DNA of 8,273 bases from Candidatus Dadabacteria bacterium (GTDB lineage Bacteria; Desulfobacterota_D; UBA1144; Nemesobacterales; UBA2774). Each line of letters begins with the position of its first letter. Positions within the stretch are counted from its first letter, which is position 1. The notes under the pieces are model-generated. The model was given only the letters and a program-made list of their open reading frames with translations, did no database searches and had not been told where the DNA came from. Shown in pieces: positions 1-7,667 of the stretch. Location of the stretch: positions 1 through 8,273 of the forward strand of contig DAOVUC010000059.1 of NCBI GenBank assembly GCA_030632765.1, given 5' to 3'. The translations under genes were made by a program, and so were the position numbers.

Positions 1-104
1 ATCAATTATAGACTATTGAAAGAGGTTACTCAATAAATGCGGGCTACTAATTATTAATCAACAGGTGCAAAAATCAAGATAGAACAGATATTTTTCTGCC
101 GCTT

Positions 105-824
105 TTAATCGCTCCCATATCCCTCTTCGTTTAATACTTCCTCCATTTGCTCCCTTACCATCTGCATTAGCTTCTCTCTGCCTTCCCTACCCTTGGGCAA
201 ATTATCTACATAAATTGCTGGCAATATCTTAACTTTCATGGTCCCTGTATTAATCCAAGCAGATCCCTTGGACAGTATTTCAAGCCCACCGGTAATAATC
301 ATGGGCACTACAGGCACCTTTGCTAAAACTGCAATTAAAAATCCCCCTTTTTGAAAGGGCAGGAGCTTTCCATCCATACTTCTTGTTCCCTCAGGCGCTA
401 TAACAACAGTAGGTCCTGAGCGAATTTTGCCAACTATCTTTTTAACTTCCTTTGTATCTGATCTTGAGCCGTCCCTTGCCACCTGATAGTGCCCGGAAAG
501 TCTAGCTACCCAGCCGATAAAAGGAATTTGCCCCACTTCCTTTTTCATTATAGCTCTCCAGTCGATAGGAAGAGCGGCCATATACGCGAGAATATCAAGA
601 GCGCTTTGGTGATTGAACATAATAATACATGGCTCGTCGGGTAGGTTCTCAACCCCTTCGACTTCAAGACCTATACCGCCAGTCTTTAAATTTATTCGGG
701 CCCATGGCCTTACGGCATAGGGGACCACAAGATTTTTAGAAGTCACAGACAGAAACAGACCGATAATTCCAAAAAAGATTGTATAGACTATAAAGGCAAT
801 CCAGCAGAATATTGTTCTAATCAT
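105..824 (-). CDS. plsC: 1-acyl-sn-glycerol-3-phosphate acyltransferase (PlsC/LPLAT family)
   Basis: Predicted to transfer an acyl chain to the sn-2 position of lysophosphatidic acid, giving phosphatidic acid, at the inner face of the cytoplasmic membrane. The 239-residue length is normal for the family. Residues 5-27 form a hydrophobic, probably membrane-spanning helix. The acyltransferase blocks appear in order: NHQSALD at 71-77 (catalytic H72 and D77 of the HX4D motif), a block around R117 in GHYQVARDGS, EGTRS at 145-149 (phosphate-binding), FQKGG at 157-161 and VVPMII at 172-177. The ATG at 824 is the only reasonable start, because an in-frame stop lies three codons upstream. It has no strong ribosome binding site at normal distance; an AAGGAT lies about 17 nt upstream. 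It follows the lipid kinase gene on the same strand after a gap of about 70 nt, so the two are probably co-transcribed. The family is certain; the exact acyl acceptor is inferred. Confidence 0.93.
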   Translation of the reverse strand: MIRTIFCWIAFIVYTIFFGIIGLFLSVTSKNLVVPYAVRPWARINLKTGGIGLEVEGVENLPDEPCIIMFNHQSALDILAYMAALPIDWRAIMKKEVGQIPFIGWVARLSGHYQVARDGSRSDTKEVKKIVGKIRSGPTVVIAPEGTRSMDGKLLPFQKGGFLIAVLAKVPVVPMIITGGLEILSKGSAWINTGTMKVKILPAIYVDNLPKGREGREKLMQMVREQMEEVLNEEGYGSD

Positions 825-894
825 AATGGGTTAAATAAACGAATCCTTATATTGTTCTTATTGATAACTAGATTTATCCGTAATGGAATATTTG

Positions 895-1779
895 TCAAGC
901 AGATAATATCCTTAGCCCCGACGGTACTATCTCAATTCTATGAGTCCCTTCTTCGAGATAAAAAGGCTCACCATCCATATGGGCCGGCATTCTCGTTTGT
1001 AGAGAAATTTCCATATTTGCAGCTCTTATAATCTCAACTTCATTCAAATCGGAATGAGATCCTTCCAGTACCTTGGGTATTTTAATTAGCCTGTTAATTA
1101 TGGACATATCCTTAATTATATGAAAATCGAGCAACCCGTCGTCAATTTTAGCCTCGGGAGCTAGTTTAAACTTCCCCCCTTGATAGAGACCGTTGGACGC
1201 GCCTGTGAGTAAAAGTGTCCCTTTATAATTCCAATCATCAATTTTCACGCGACCTGTAAACCCTTTAAAAGTTAATGCCTCTTGAATAGATACGAGAAGA
1301 TATCCGAGCGGCCCTCTTAATAGTTTTAATTTTTTAAACCTATGTGATACAGCGCCATCAAGACCAATTCCAAGACCGTTTATAAAATACTTATCTCCAA
1401 GTTTTCCTATATCGACCGCTCTTTCCTTCCCCGAGAATACAGTCTCAATAGCAAGCTTTGTATCAAGAGGGATAGAGGCGGCTTTTGGAAAATCATTTCC
1501 GCTTCCGGACGGGACAACACCAAAAACTGCCGATGATCCTATAAGTCCGTTGACAATTTCATGGGAGGTTCCATCCCCTCCCACCGAAATAATATGAGTG
1601 AAGCCCTCCCTCACAGCATCTTTTGCAAATTCGGCAGCCTGTCCTGCTTCTGAGGTAAATTTAAATTCACAATGAACATTTTTATTCTCAATCATCTCTT
1701 CAATCAGGCGAGATGCATTATTACTTCTTCCATGCCCCGCGGTAGGGTTAACAATGAATATATAATTTAGCTCTTTCAA
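895..1779 (-). CDS. YegS/DagK-type diacylglycerol (lipid) kinase
   Basis: Predicted ATP-dependent lipid kinase of the diacylglycerol/sphingosine kinase catalytic superfamily, phosphorylating diacylglycerol or a related membrane lipid. With the start chosen here it has 294 residues, typical of the family. Motifs in order: VNPTAG (10-15), GGDGT (67-71, nucleotide-binding signature), PSGSGND (90-96), GLGIGLDG (135-142), PEAKIDDGLLD (208-218) and HMDGEP (267-272) near the C-terminus. The frame is open to another TTG at 1857, which would add 26 residues. I prefer the TTG at 1779: it places the start about nine residues before VNPTAG as in relatives, and a GAGGG (plus-strand 1784-1788) lies just upstream, although only 4 nt away. 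The upstream segment is AT-rich and looks promoter-like. It lies first in a minus-strand pair with plsC; both enzymes lead to phosphatidic acid. The family is certain. The true lipid substrate is unknown, since YegS-like members can use phosphatidylglycerol. Confidence 0.9.
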   Translation of the reverse strand: MKELNYIFIVNPTAGHGRSNNASRLIEEMIENKNVHCEFKFTSEAGQAAEFAKDAVREGFTHIISVGGDGTSHEIVNGLIGSSAVFGVVPSGSGNDFPKAASIPLDTKLAIETVFSGKERAVDIGKLGDKYFINGLGIGLDGAVSHRFKKLKLLRGPLGYLLVSIQEALTFKGFTGRVKIDDWNYKGTLLLTGASNGLYQGGKFKLAPEAKIDDGLLDFHIIKDMSIINRLIKIPKVLEGSHSDLNEVEIIRAANMEISLQTRMPAHMDGEPFYLEEGTHRIEIVPSGLRILSA

Positions 1780-1828
1780 TATTCCCTCTTTGCTGTAGAA
1801 TTCCCTACAGTTTACCACAGTATTATTT

Positions 1829-1857
1829 TTTATTTTCGACCGGTTTATAAAACTCAA
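1829..1857 (-). promoter_or_regulatory. Possible promoter for the lipid kinase-plsC pair
   Basis: On the minus strand TTGAGT (1857-1852) and AATAAA (1834-1829) are separated by 17 nt. The match to sigma70 consensus is modest: 4 of 6 at each box. The location, about 50 nt before the preferred TTG start at 1779, is suitable. If real, transcription would begin inside the longer reading frame and exclude the TTG at 1857 as a start. Confidence 0.25.
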
Positions 1858-1860
1858 AAC

Positions 1861-1888
1861 TTGATAAACACCATATTTTATGTTAAAT
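1861..1888 (+). promoter_or_regulatory. Possible promoter for rpsB-tsf-pyrH-frr
   Basis: TTGATA at 1861-1866 is followed after 16 nt by TTAAAT at 1883-1888. The first box matches the sigma70 -35 consensus at five of six positions, the second at four. A start near 1895 would give a leader of about 45 nt before the rpsB ATG. It lies back to back with the possible minus-strand promoter, with only three bases between the two -35 boxes. AT-richness makes chance matches likely. Confidence 0.3.
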
Positions 1889-1925
1889 AAGTTCGTTTAT
1901 CTGGATTGGTGGTTTGCAAAAAAAC

Positions 1926-1931
1926 AGGAGG
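1926..1931 (+). promoter_or_regulatory. Ribosome binding site fixing the rpsB start
   Basis: A perfect AGGAGG lies 8 nt before the ATG at 1940. This supports that start over the in-frame ATG at 1880, which would add 20 residues (including DWWFAKK) that do not resemble the N-terminus of S2. Confidence 0.85.
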
Positions 1932-1939
1932 CATTTTTA

Positions 1940-2986
1940 ATGGCAGAAGAAACACAACCGTCCGTACAACAGGCCAATGAAGCAATTAGTATGAAACAGC
2001 TTCTTGAGGCAGGGGTTCATTTTGGGCACCAGATAAGTCACTGGAACCCTAAAATGAAGGATTATATATTCGGCAACAGAAATGGAATTCACATAATAGA
2101 CCTTCAACAAACCGTAGGTTTATTTAAAAGGGCCTACAACTTTGTTAGAGATGTGACGGCAGAAGGTGGAGAAGTATTGTTCGTAGGAACAAAAAAACAA
2201 GCTCAAGGTATTATTTCGGAAGAGACAGTGAAATCCGGTATGCCGTATATAAATTCTCGCTGGTTGGGCGGCACACTCACAAACTTTCCTACGATCCGTG
2301 CTAGGGTGGATTATCTACTTGAACTAAAGAAGCTCGAAGAGGAAGGGCATATGGATCATCTTCCTAAGAAAGAGGTAAAAAACCTAAAAAGAGAGATGCA
2401 AAAATTAGAGCATTTGTTAGGCGGAATTGTAAATATGAAAAGCATTCCTCAGGCTCTATATATTGTTGATACTAGAAAAGAACACATCGCCGTAAAGGAA
2501 GCCAGAAAATTGGGAATCCCAATTGTGGCGGTCGTAGACACTAACTCTAATCCCGCTGATGCGGATGTTATAATCCCGAGTAACGACGATGCAATTAGAG
2601 CTATTAAGTTATTCACATCGAGAATATCGGATGCGTGCATCGAAGGAAAGCACATATACGAGCAAAAACTACAGGCTGGGGAAGTTGTCAAAAAAGAGCA
2701 GGAATCAAAGATAGTAGTAGAAAGAAAAGTTTTTGTATTCAAGGAATACGGAGAGCAGGGAGAGAAGGAAGGTTCAACCTCTGTAGCGGTATCTGAGGCC
2801 ACTCCTGGTGAAACAGGAGCAAAACCAGAAGAACAGCCAGTTGAGGTAAAAACAGAAAGTCAGCCGGCAGCGATTTCCGGTACTCCTCCACAACCCGCTG
2901 TATCAGCAGAAGCAACGGAAGATGCTAATGTAGCAACAGAAAGTCCTGCAACAGAACCTGAAGTAGAAATTAAGAAGGAGGATTAG
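1940..2986 (+). CDS. rpsB: 30S ribosomal protein S2 with a long acidic C-terminal tail
   Basis: Structural protein of the small ribosomal subunit, bound at the head-body junction and needed for S1 attachment in many bacteria. Residues 15-245 form the S2 core: [13 protein letters not shown] (18-30), [20 protein letters not shown] (35-54), the signature [14 protein letters not shown] (107-120) and the second signature region [19 protein letters not shown] (170-188) followed by [10 protein letters not shown] (193-202). The protein is 348 residues against about 240 in E. coli. The extra 100 or so residues (about 246-348) form a low-complexity tail rich in Glu, Ala, Pro, Thr and Ser that is probably disordered. 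It opens the rpsB-tsf-pyrH-frr cluster; its last codons contain the tsf ribosome binding site, so translation of the two genes may be coupled. Identity of the core is certain; the role of the tail is unknown. Confidence 0.97.
   Translation: MAEETQPSVQQANEAISMKQLLEAGVHFGHQISHWNPKMKDYIFGNRNGIHIIDLQQTVGLFKRAYNFVRDVTAEGGEVLFVGTKKQAQGIISEETVKSGMPYINSRWLGGTLTNFPTIRARVDYLLELKKLEEEGHMDHLPKKEVKNLKREMQKLEHLLGGIVNMKSIPQALYIVDTRKEHIAVKEARKLGIPIVAVVDTNSNPADADVIIPSNDDAIRAIKLFTSRISDACIEGKHIYEQKLQAGEVVKKEQESKIVVERKVFVFKEYGEQGEKEGSTSVAVSEATPGETGAKPEEQPVEVKTESQPAAISGTPPQPAVSAEATEDANVATESPATEPEVEIKKED
2976..2981 (+). promoter_or_regulatory. tsf ribosome binding site within the end of rpsB
   Basis: AGGAGG sits within the last codons of rpsB, just before its TAG stop at 2984-2986, and 11 nt before the tsf ATG at 2993. 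The arrangement favours translational coupling of S2 and EF-Ts. Confidence 0.75.
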
Positions 2987-2992
2987 ATTTAA

Positions 2993-3598
2993 ATGTCCGA
3001 GATTACAGCACAGATGGTCAAAGAGCTTAGAGACACGACAGGGGCTCCTTTCATAGACTGCAAAAGAGCTTTAGAAGAAGTTTCCGGAGACCTAGATAAA
3101 GCTCTTGATATACTTAAAATTAAAGGTGTAGCAAAAGCATCTAAAAAAGTGGGGAGAGATACTCCCGAGGGAACAGTAACTTCCTATATTCATGCGGGAG
3201 GCAGAATTGGCGTCATGGTTGAAATTAACTGTGAGACCGATTTTGTAGCCAAAAATGAAGAGTTTCAGACATTCGCAAGGGAAGTTGCGATGCAGATTGC
3301 TGCCGCAAACCCTAAATACATAAGCAAAGAAGAAATACCTGAATCAGAACTTGAGAGAGAGAAAGAAGTAATGAAAGCTCAGGTTATAGAATCTGGCAAA
3401 CCTGCAAACATTGCTGAGAAAATCGTCGAAGGAAAGTTAGAAAAATTCTTCGAAGAGGTATGCCTACTAAATCAAACCCATATCAGAGATTCCAAAGTAA
3501 AAATTGATGACCTCTTGCAGGCATTAATTGCAAAAATTGGGGAGAACATCAAAGTCAGAAGGTTCACAAGGTTTCAATTAGGAGAGCCTCTTGATTAA
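2993..3598 (+). CDS. tsf: Translation elongation factor Ts (short form)
   Basis: Guanine nucleotide exchange factor that releases GDP from EF-Tu so it can bind GTP and aminoacyl-tRNA again; cytosolic. Residues 1-45 are the UBA-like N-terminal domain (ITAQMVKELRDTTGAPFIDCKRAL, 4-27, read as two adjacent blocks MVKELRDTTGAP and FIDCKRAL). ETDFVAKNEEF at 81-91 holds the TDFV element whose Asp-Phe pair enters EF-Tu near the Mg2+ site. IGENIKVRRF (182-191) is the conserved C-terminal block. At 201 residues it is much shorter than the E. coli protein (283) and close to the compact type known from Thermus, which has a reduced core and works as a dimer. It starts 6 nt after the rpsB stop. The identity is certain; dimeric action is inferred from the length class. 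Confidence 0.97.
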   Translation: MSEITAQMVKELRDTTGAPFIDCKRALEEVSGDLDKALDILKIKGVAKASKKVGRDTPEGTVTSYIHAGGRIGVMVEINCETDFVAKNEEFQTFAREVAMQIAAANPKYISKEEIPESELEREKEVMKAQVIESGKPANIAEKIVEGKLEKFFEEVCLLNQTHIRDSKVKIDDLLQALIAKIGENIKVRRFTRFQLGEPLD

Positions 3599-3613
3599 CA
3601 AAGATAACCTTAA

Positions 3614-4934
<1,321 letters not shown>

Positions 4935-5025
4935 CCCCAACAAATTCATAACTACTTCCAACCAAAATTTAATTTCAATTTCTCAGTCAATTCTACTCTC
5001 TTTATTAAGTGCAACAGTGATAGTG

Positions 5026-5056
5026 TATTATAGTAACCTTATCTGATATAGAGGTG
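5026..5056 (+). promoter_or_regulatory. Possible -10 element and clear ribosome binding site for the small membrane protein
   Basis: TATTAT at 5026-5031 is a fair -10 box without a convincing -35 partner. GAGGTG at 5051-5056 is a good ribosome binding site, 11 nt before the ATG at 5068. No GC-rich hairpin with a T run is visible between frr and this gene, so readthrough from frr is also possible. Confidence 0.35.
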
Positions 5057-5067
5057 AGAAATTCCCG

Positions 5068-5304
5068 ATGAGAAACTCATTACCAAATTTCTTTTCATAC
5101 CTTTTTATGACGGCTGCTCTTATAGCTCTATTTTCTGCTTTTGGAATGATTATAATATTTTTAAGGTCTTACGTAATATCTATCAACAATCTGGAGCAGC
5201 AAACCGGCTTTATCTTTCTATATATTTTTATAATAAGTTTGATTTTGGCTCCAACCTTTCTCTACATTTCATACAAGCTAGAGAAAATTGATAGCTCTAG
5301 TTAA
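5068..5304 (+). CDS. Small two-helix membrane protein, function unknown
   Basis: A 78-residue protein I do not recognise. It has two strongly hydrophobic segments, about residues 8-32 and 47-70, joined by a polar loop with [13 protein letters not shown] (33-45), and ends in a charged KLEKIDSSS tail. This is a plausible hairpin in the cytoplasmic membrane; the Arg near the N-terminus and the Lys residues at the C-terminus suggest both ends face the cytoplasm. Evidence that it is a real gene: a GAGGTG ribosome binding site at suitable distance, a composition typical of membrane proteins, and its exact fit between frr and serS. Its TAA (5302-5304) overlaps the serS stop (plus-strand 5301-5303) on the opposite strand. 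I cannot assign a function. Confidence 0.7.
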   Translation: MRNSLPNFFSYLFMTAALIALFSAFGMIIIFLRSYVISINNLEQQTGFIFLYIFIISLILAPTFLYISYKLEKIDSSS

Positions 5305-6581
5305 CGGGTAATACTCGTAGCTCCTCCCATGTAGGGAACCAAGACCTCTGGAATTGTAACACTGCCGTCTGCCTCCTGATAATTCTCTAAGATTCCTATC
5401 ACGGTCCTGCCCACGGCAAGTCCTGATCCGTTTAGGGTATGCACAAGTTTAACCTTGCCTCCGTCTTTTGGGCGATATCTTATTGATGCTCTTCTTGCCT
5501 GAAAATCTTCAAAATTGCTGCAGGAGGAAATTTCTCTGTAGGTTTTTTCACTCGGCACCCAGACTTCAAGATCATAAGTCTTGGCTGAGGAAAATCCCAT
5601 ATCTCCTGTACACAAAGCCACAACTCTATACGGCAGCCCTAAAAGCTCTAGTACGCGAGCGGCATCAGATGTAAGCGATTCATGCTCTTCGTATGAACTA
5701 TTTGGATTGGAAAATTTTACAAGTTCAACTTTATTAAACTGGTGCTGTCTAATAATCCCTTTCACGTCCTTACCGTATGAACCCGCTTCACTTCTAAAGC
5801 ACGGTGTATAGGCGACGTATTTTATGGGAAGCTCGTCCTCTTTTAATATTTCATCTCTGTGAATATTTGTAACAGGAACCTCCGCGGTAGGGATCAAGTA
5901 GAAATTAGTCCCTTCGATTTTAAAGAGATCCTCCTCAAATTTAGGGAGGTTGCCAGTGCCGATAAAACTTTCCGTATTAGCCATAAACGGGGGAAGAACC
6001 TCCGTGTAGCCGTGCTCGTTTGTATGAAGATCGAGCATAAAGTTGACAAGCGCCCTCTCAAGCCTTGCCCCAAGTCCTTTGTATAGAGCAAAGCGGGCCC
6101 CTGTAATTTTTGCCGCTCTATCAAGATCAAGAATGTCCAGATCTTTCCCAATTTCGACATGATCCTTAGGCTCGAAATCAAAATCCTTGGGCTCGCCCCA
6201 CTTCCTTATTTCAAGGTTATCCGTATCGCTGCGTCCAATGGGAACGGAATCATGCGGAATATTTGGGATTGTAAGCATAAAATTCCGGAACTCTTCTTCG
6301 GCTCTGGCTCTAAGCTCGCCTAGATCTCTAATTTGTTCCGATATCAGCCTCATCTGTTCCTGAAGGTCTGCCGCTTCGTCTTTTTTGCCTCCCCTCATTA
6401 ACTCGCCCATTTTTTTAGAACCTAAATTCCGTTCACGCTCTAACTCTTCAACCTTCTTAATTATCTCTTTTCTTCCCAGATCTAGAGCCCTGAATTCATC
6501 AAAATCTATTTCAGCTCCCCGCGACTCCAATCTTTTTTTTACCTCGAGCATGTTCTCTTCCATATGTTTTGAATCAAGCAT
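5301..6581 (-). CDS. serS: Seryl-tRNA synthetase
   Basis: Charges tRNA-Ser (and tRNA-Sec where present) with serine; class II synthetase, cytosolic dimer. The 426-residue length is normal. Residues 28-105 are the charged, heptad-like N-terminal coiled-coil arm that grips the long variable arm of tRNA-Ser. The catalytic domain shows [10 protein letters not shown] (191-200, motif 1 area), the serine-binding TAEVP (232-236), motif 2 [10 protein letters not shown] (261-270), [14 protein letters not shown] (351-364) and motif 3 [10 protein letters not shown] (384-393). The ATG at 6581 has AAGGA (plus-strand 6590-6594) 8 nt upstream, and [10 protein letters not shown] resembles the family's N-terminus. 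It is transcribed alone, convergent with the small membrane protein gene and divergent from the hydrolase gene. Confidence 0.98.
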   Translation of the reverse strand: MLDSKHMEENMLEVKKRLESRGAEIDFDEFRALDLGRKEIIKKVEELERERNLGSKKMGELMRGGKKDEAADLQEQMRLISEQIRDLGELRARAEEEFRNFMLTIPNIPHDSVPIGRSDTDNLEIRKWGEPKDFDFEPKDHVEIGKDLDILDLDRAAKITGARFALYKGLGARLERALVNFMLDLHTNEHGYTEVLPPFMANTESFIGTGNLPKFEEDLFKIEGTNFYLIPTAEVPVTNIHRDEILKEDELPIKYVAYTPCFRSEAGSYGKDVKGIIRQHQFNKVELVKFSNPNSSYEEHESLTSDAARVLELLGLPYRVVALCTGDMGFSSAKTYDLEVWVPSEKTYREISSCSNFEDFQARRASIRYRPKDGGKVKLVHTLNGSGLAVGRTVIGILENYQEADGSVTIPEVLVPYMGGATSITR

Positions 6582-6640
6582 TATCTTTATCCTTTTATCA
6601 ATCTCAGTGAAATTGGTTTATATCAACAAGATACAACGGT

Positions 6641-6679
6641 CCTTAATCTATGGCCCTTAATCTATGGCCTTTAATCTAT
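6641..6679. repeat. 14-bp tandem repeat, about 2.8 copies, upstream of serS
   Basis: The unit CCTTAATCTATGGC occurs exactly at 6641-6654 and 6655-6668, followed by a diverged partial copy CTTTAATCTAT at 6669-6679. It lies 60-98 nt upstream of the serS start codon, in the expected promoter or leader region. It may be a protein-binding array or simply a slippage or duplication product. Confidence 0.85.
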
Positions 6680-6796
6680 CATCCACATTTCTCTTTTCAA
6701 ATTGTCATAAGTATTTACACATATCAATCTAAAATTTTATATCCTCTCTGCGTAGGGGACCTAATAAACCAAAGTGTGATATTTTAACATGAGCTA

Positions 6797-6824
6797 TTGC
6801 AAGAACTCGGAAGTTTCTTATAAT
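6797..6824 (+). promoter_or_regulatory. Sigma70-like promoter for the UPF0173 hydrolase gene
   Basis: TTGCAA at 6797-6802 and a perfect TATAAT at 6819-6824 are 16 nt apart. Transcription would begin near 6831, giving a leader of about 54 nt before the ATG at 6885. This is the best promoter match I found in the window. Confidence 0.5.
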
Positions 6825-6839
6825 AAATAATCGATTTTG

Positions 6840-6851
6840 GTTAATATTAAC
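6840..6851. promoter_or_regulatory. Perfect 12-bp palindrome GTTAATATTAAC, possible operator
   Basis: The sequence equals its own reverse complement and lies about 9-20 nt downstream of the predicted transcription start, where a repressor could block transcription. AT-rich palindromes also arise by chance, so the operator role is inference. Confidence 0.3.
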
Positions 6852-6884
6852 TTTTTTACTGTAAAATATTAATGGGAGGGAAAA

Positions 6885-7604
6885 ATGACGAATCTCGGAA
6901 AAGGCATTGAACTTACTTACATGGGACATTCCACCTTTAAGATAAAATCCCCCGAAGGAAAAATACTCATATTAGATCCCTGGGTTGAGGGTAATCCCAT
7001 GTGCCCCGACAATTTAAAAAAGATAGACAGTCTTGATATTCTTGCGATAACCCATGCTCACTTTGATCATATCGGAGACAGCGTCCGTATTGGAAAGGAG
7101 TTTCAACCCAAGGTGGTAGGAATTTATGAAACATGCGTATGGCTTAACGCCAAAGGGGTCGAGAACATTTTACCCATGAACAAAGGCGGGACTCAGGAAG
7201 TGGACGGAATAAAATTTACGATGGTACATGCGGATCATAGCTGCGGTATTCAGGAGGAGGACGGAAGCATAACATACGGCGGCGAGCCGGTTGGTTATGT
7301 GATAGAGTTTGAGAACGGATTTAAGATATATCATGCCGGGGACACGGCTGTTTTTAGCGATATGAAGTTGATTGCTGAAATTTACAAGCCGGAGCTCGTT
7401 ATGATACCGATCGGTGATTTGTTTACGATGTCACCTGTTGAAGCGGCCCATGCGTGCAGGTTCTTATCTCCCAAATATGTAATCCCTATGCACTATGGAA
7501 CTTTCCCCGTGTTGACGGGAACCCCTTCAGAGTTGAGGATTCTAACTCAGGATATGGAAGATATTGCAATTATAGAGTTAAAACCAGGAGAGACTTTAAC
7601 ATAG
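6885..7604 (+). CDS. Metal-dependent hydrolase, UPF0173 family (metallo-beta-lactamase fold)
   Basis: A 239-residue member of the metallo-beta-lactamase superfamily closest in pattern to the UPF0173 (YtkL/UlaG-like) hydrolases; the true substrate is unknown. Visible motifs: YMGHSTFKI (12-20), THAHFDHIGD (56-65) with the metal ligands H57, H59, D61 and H62 of the HxHxDH motif, HADHS (115-119), YHAGDT (149-154) with the bridging Asp at D153, and PMHYGTFP (201-208) with the last ligand H203. All expected metal ligands are present, so it should be active. There is no signal peptide, so it is cytosolic. GGGAGG at 6874-6879 lies 5 nt before the ATG and settles the start. It appears to have its own promoter and may share it with the dehydrogenase gene 63 nt downstream. 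The fold and family are secure; the reaction is not. Confidence 0.93.
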   Translation: MTNLGKGIELTYMGHSTFKIKSPEGKILILDPWVEGNPMCPDNLKKIDSLDILAITHAHFDHIGDSVRIGKEFQPKVVGIYETCVWLNAKGVENILPMNKGGTQEVDGIKFTMVHADHSCGIQEEDGSITYGGEPVGYVIEFENGFKIYHAGDTAVFSDMKLIAEIYKPELVMIPIGDLFTMSPVEAAHACRFLSPKYVIPMHYGTFPVLTGTPSELRILTQDMEDIAIIELKPGETLT

Positions 7605-7654
7605 CCGTACTTTTATTATGTATAGTATTACAATATAGCGAATTGCTGTCTTAA

Positions 7655-7661
7655 AGAGAGG
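7655..7661 (+). promoter_or_regulatory. Ribosome binding site of the dehydrogenase lipoprotein gene
   Basis: AGAGAGG lies 6 nt before the ATG at 7668. It supports the lipoprotein leader as a genuinely translated start even though the frame is broken further on. A TACAAT at 7629-7634 upstream could be a -10 box but has no clear -35 partner. Confidence 0.6.
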
Positions 7662-7667
7662 AATAAC

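Larger units (their letters stand above)
6582..6884. other. Divergent intergenic region between serS and the UPF0173 hydrolase gene
   Basis: These 303 bp hold no credible gene; short frames here lack a ribosome binding site and family features. They contain the serS ribosome binding site, a 14-bp tandem repeat, a good plus-strand promoter and a 12-bp palindrome, listed separately. For serS two weak minus-strand promoter candidates exist. One is TTGAAA (plus-strand 6695-6700), 16 nt before TAGATT (6673-6678), whose -10 box falls inside the repeat. The other is TATAAA (6617-6622) without a good -35 box. Confidence 0.6.

Noticed and set aside
1..36. C-terminal tail of an upstream plus-strand gene (11 open codons to TAA at 34-36)
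   Set aside because: Too short to tell from chance; no recognisable residues.
1887..1900. Hairpin ATAAG-TTCG-TTTAT in the rpsB leader as a possible S2-binding regulatory element
   Set aside because: It has a UUCG-type loop but only five weak pairs including a G-U, and no further supporting structure; too little to call.
1880..1939. N-terminal extension of S2 starting at ATG 1880
   Set aside because: No ribosome binding site precedes this ATG, the residues do not resemble S2, and a perfect AGGAGG lies before the ATG at 1940.
2449..2802. Minus-strand reading frame of 117 codons inside rpsB
   Set aside because: It lies opposite a conserved coding region, is rich in Ser/Thr/Cys as expected of an antisense shadow, and has no ribosome binding site.
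4935..5000. Rho-independent terminator after frr
   Set aside because: The stretch is AT-rich, with no GC-rich stem followed by a T run.
5894..6181. Minus-strand frame of 95 codons and several plus-strand frames within serS
   Set aside because: All overlap well-conserved SerRS motifs in another frame and show no domain of their own.
6729..6929. Minus-strand 66-codon frame between serS and the hydrolase gene
   Set aside because: It overlaps the hydrolase start and its ribosome binding site, and its sequence has no recognisable feature.
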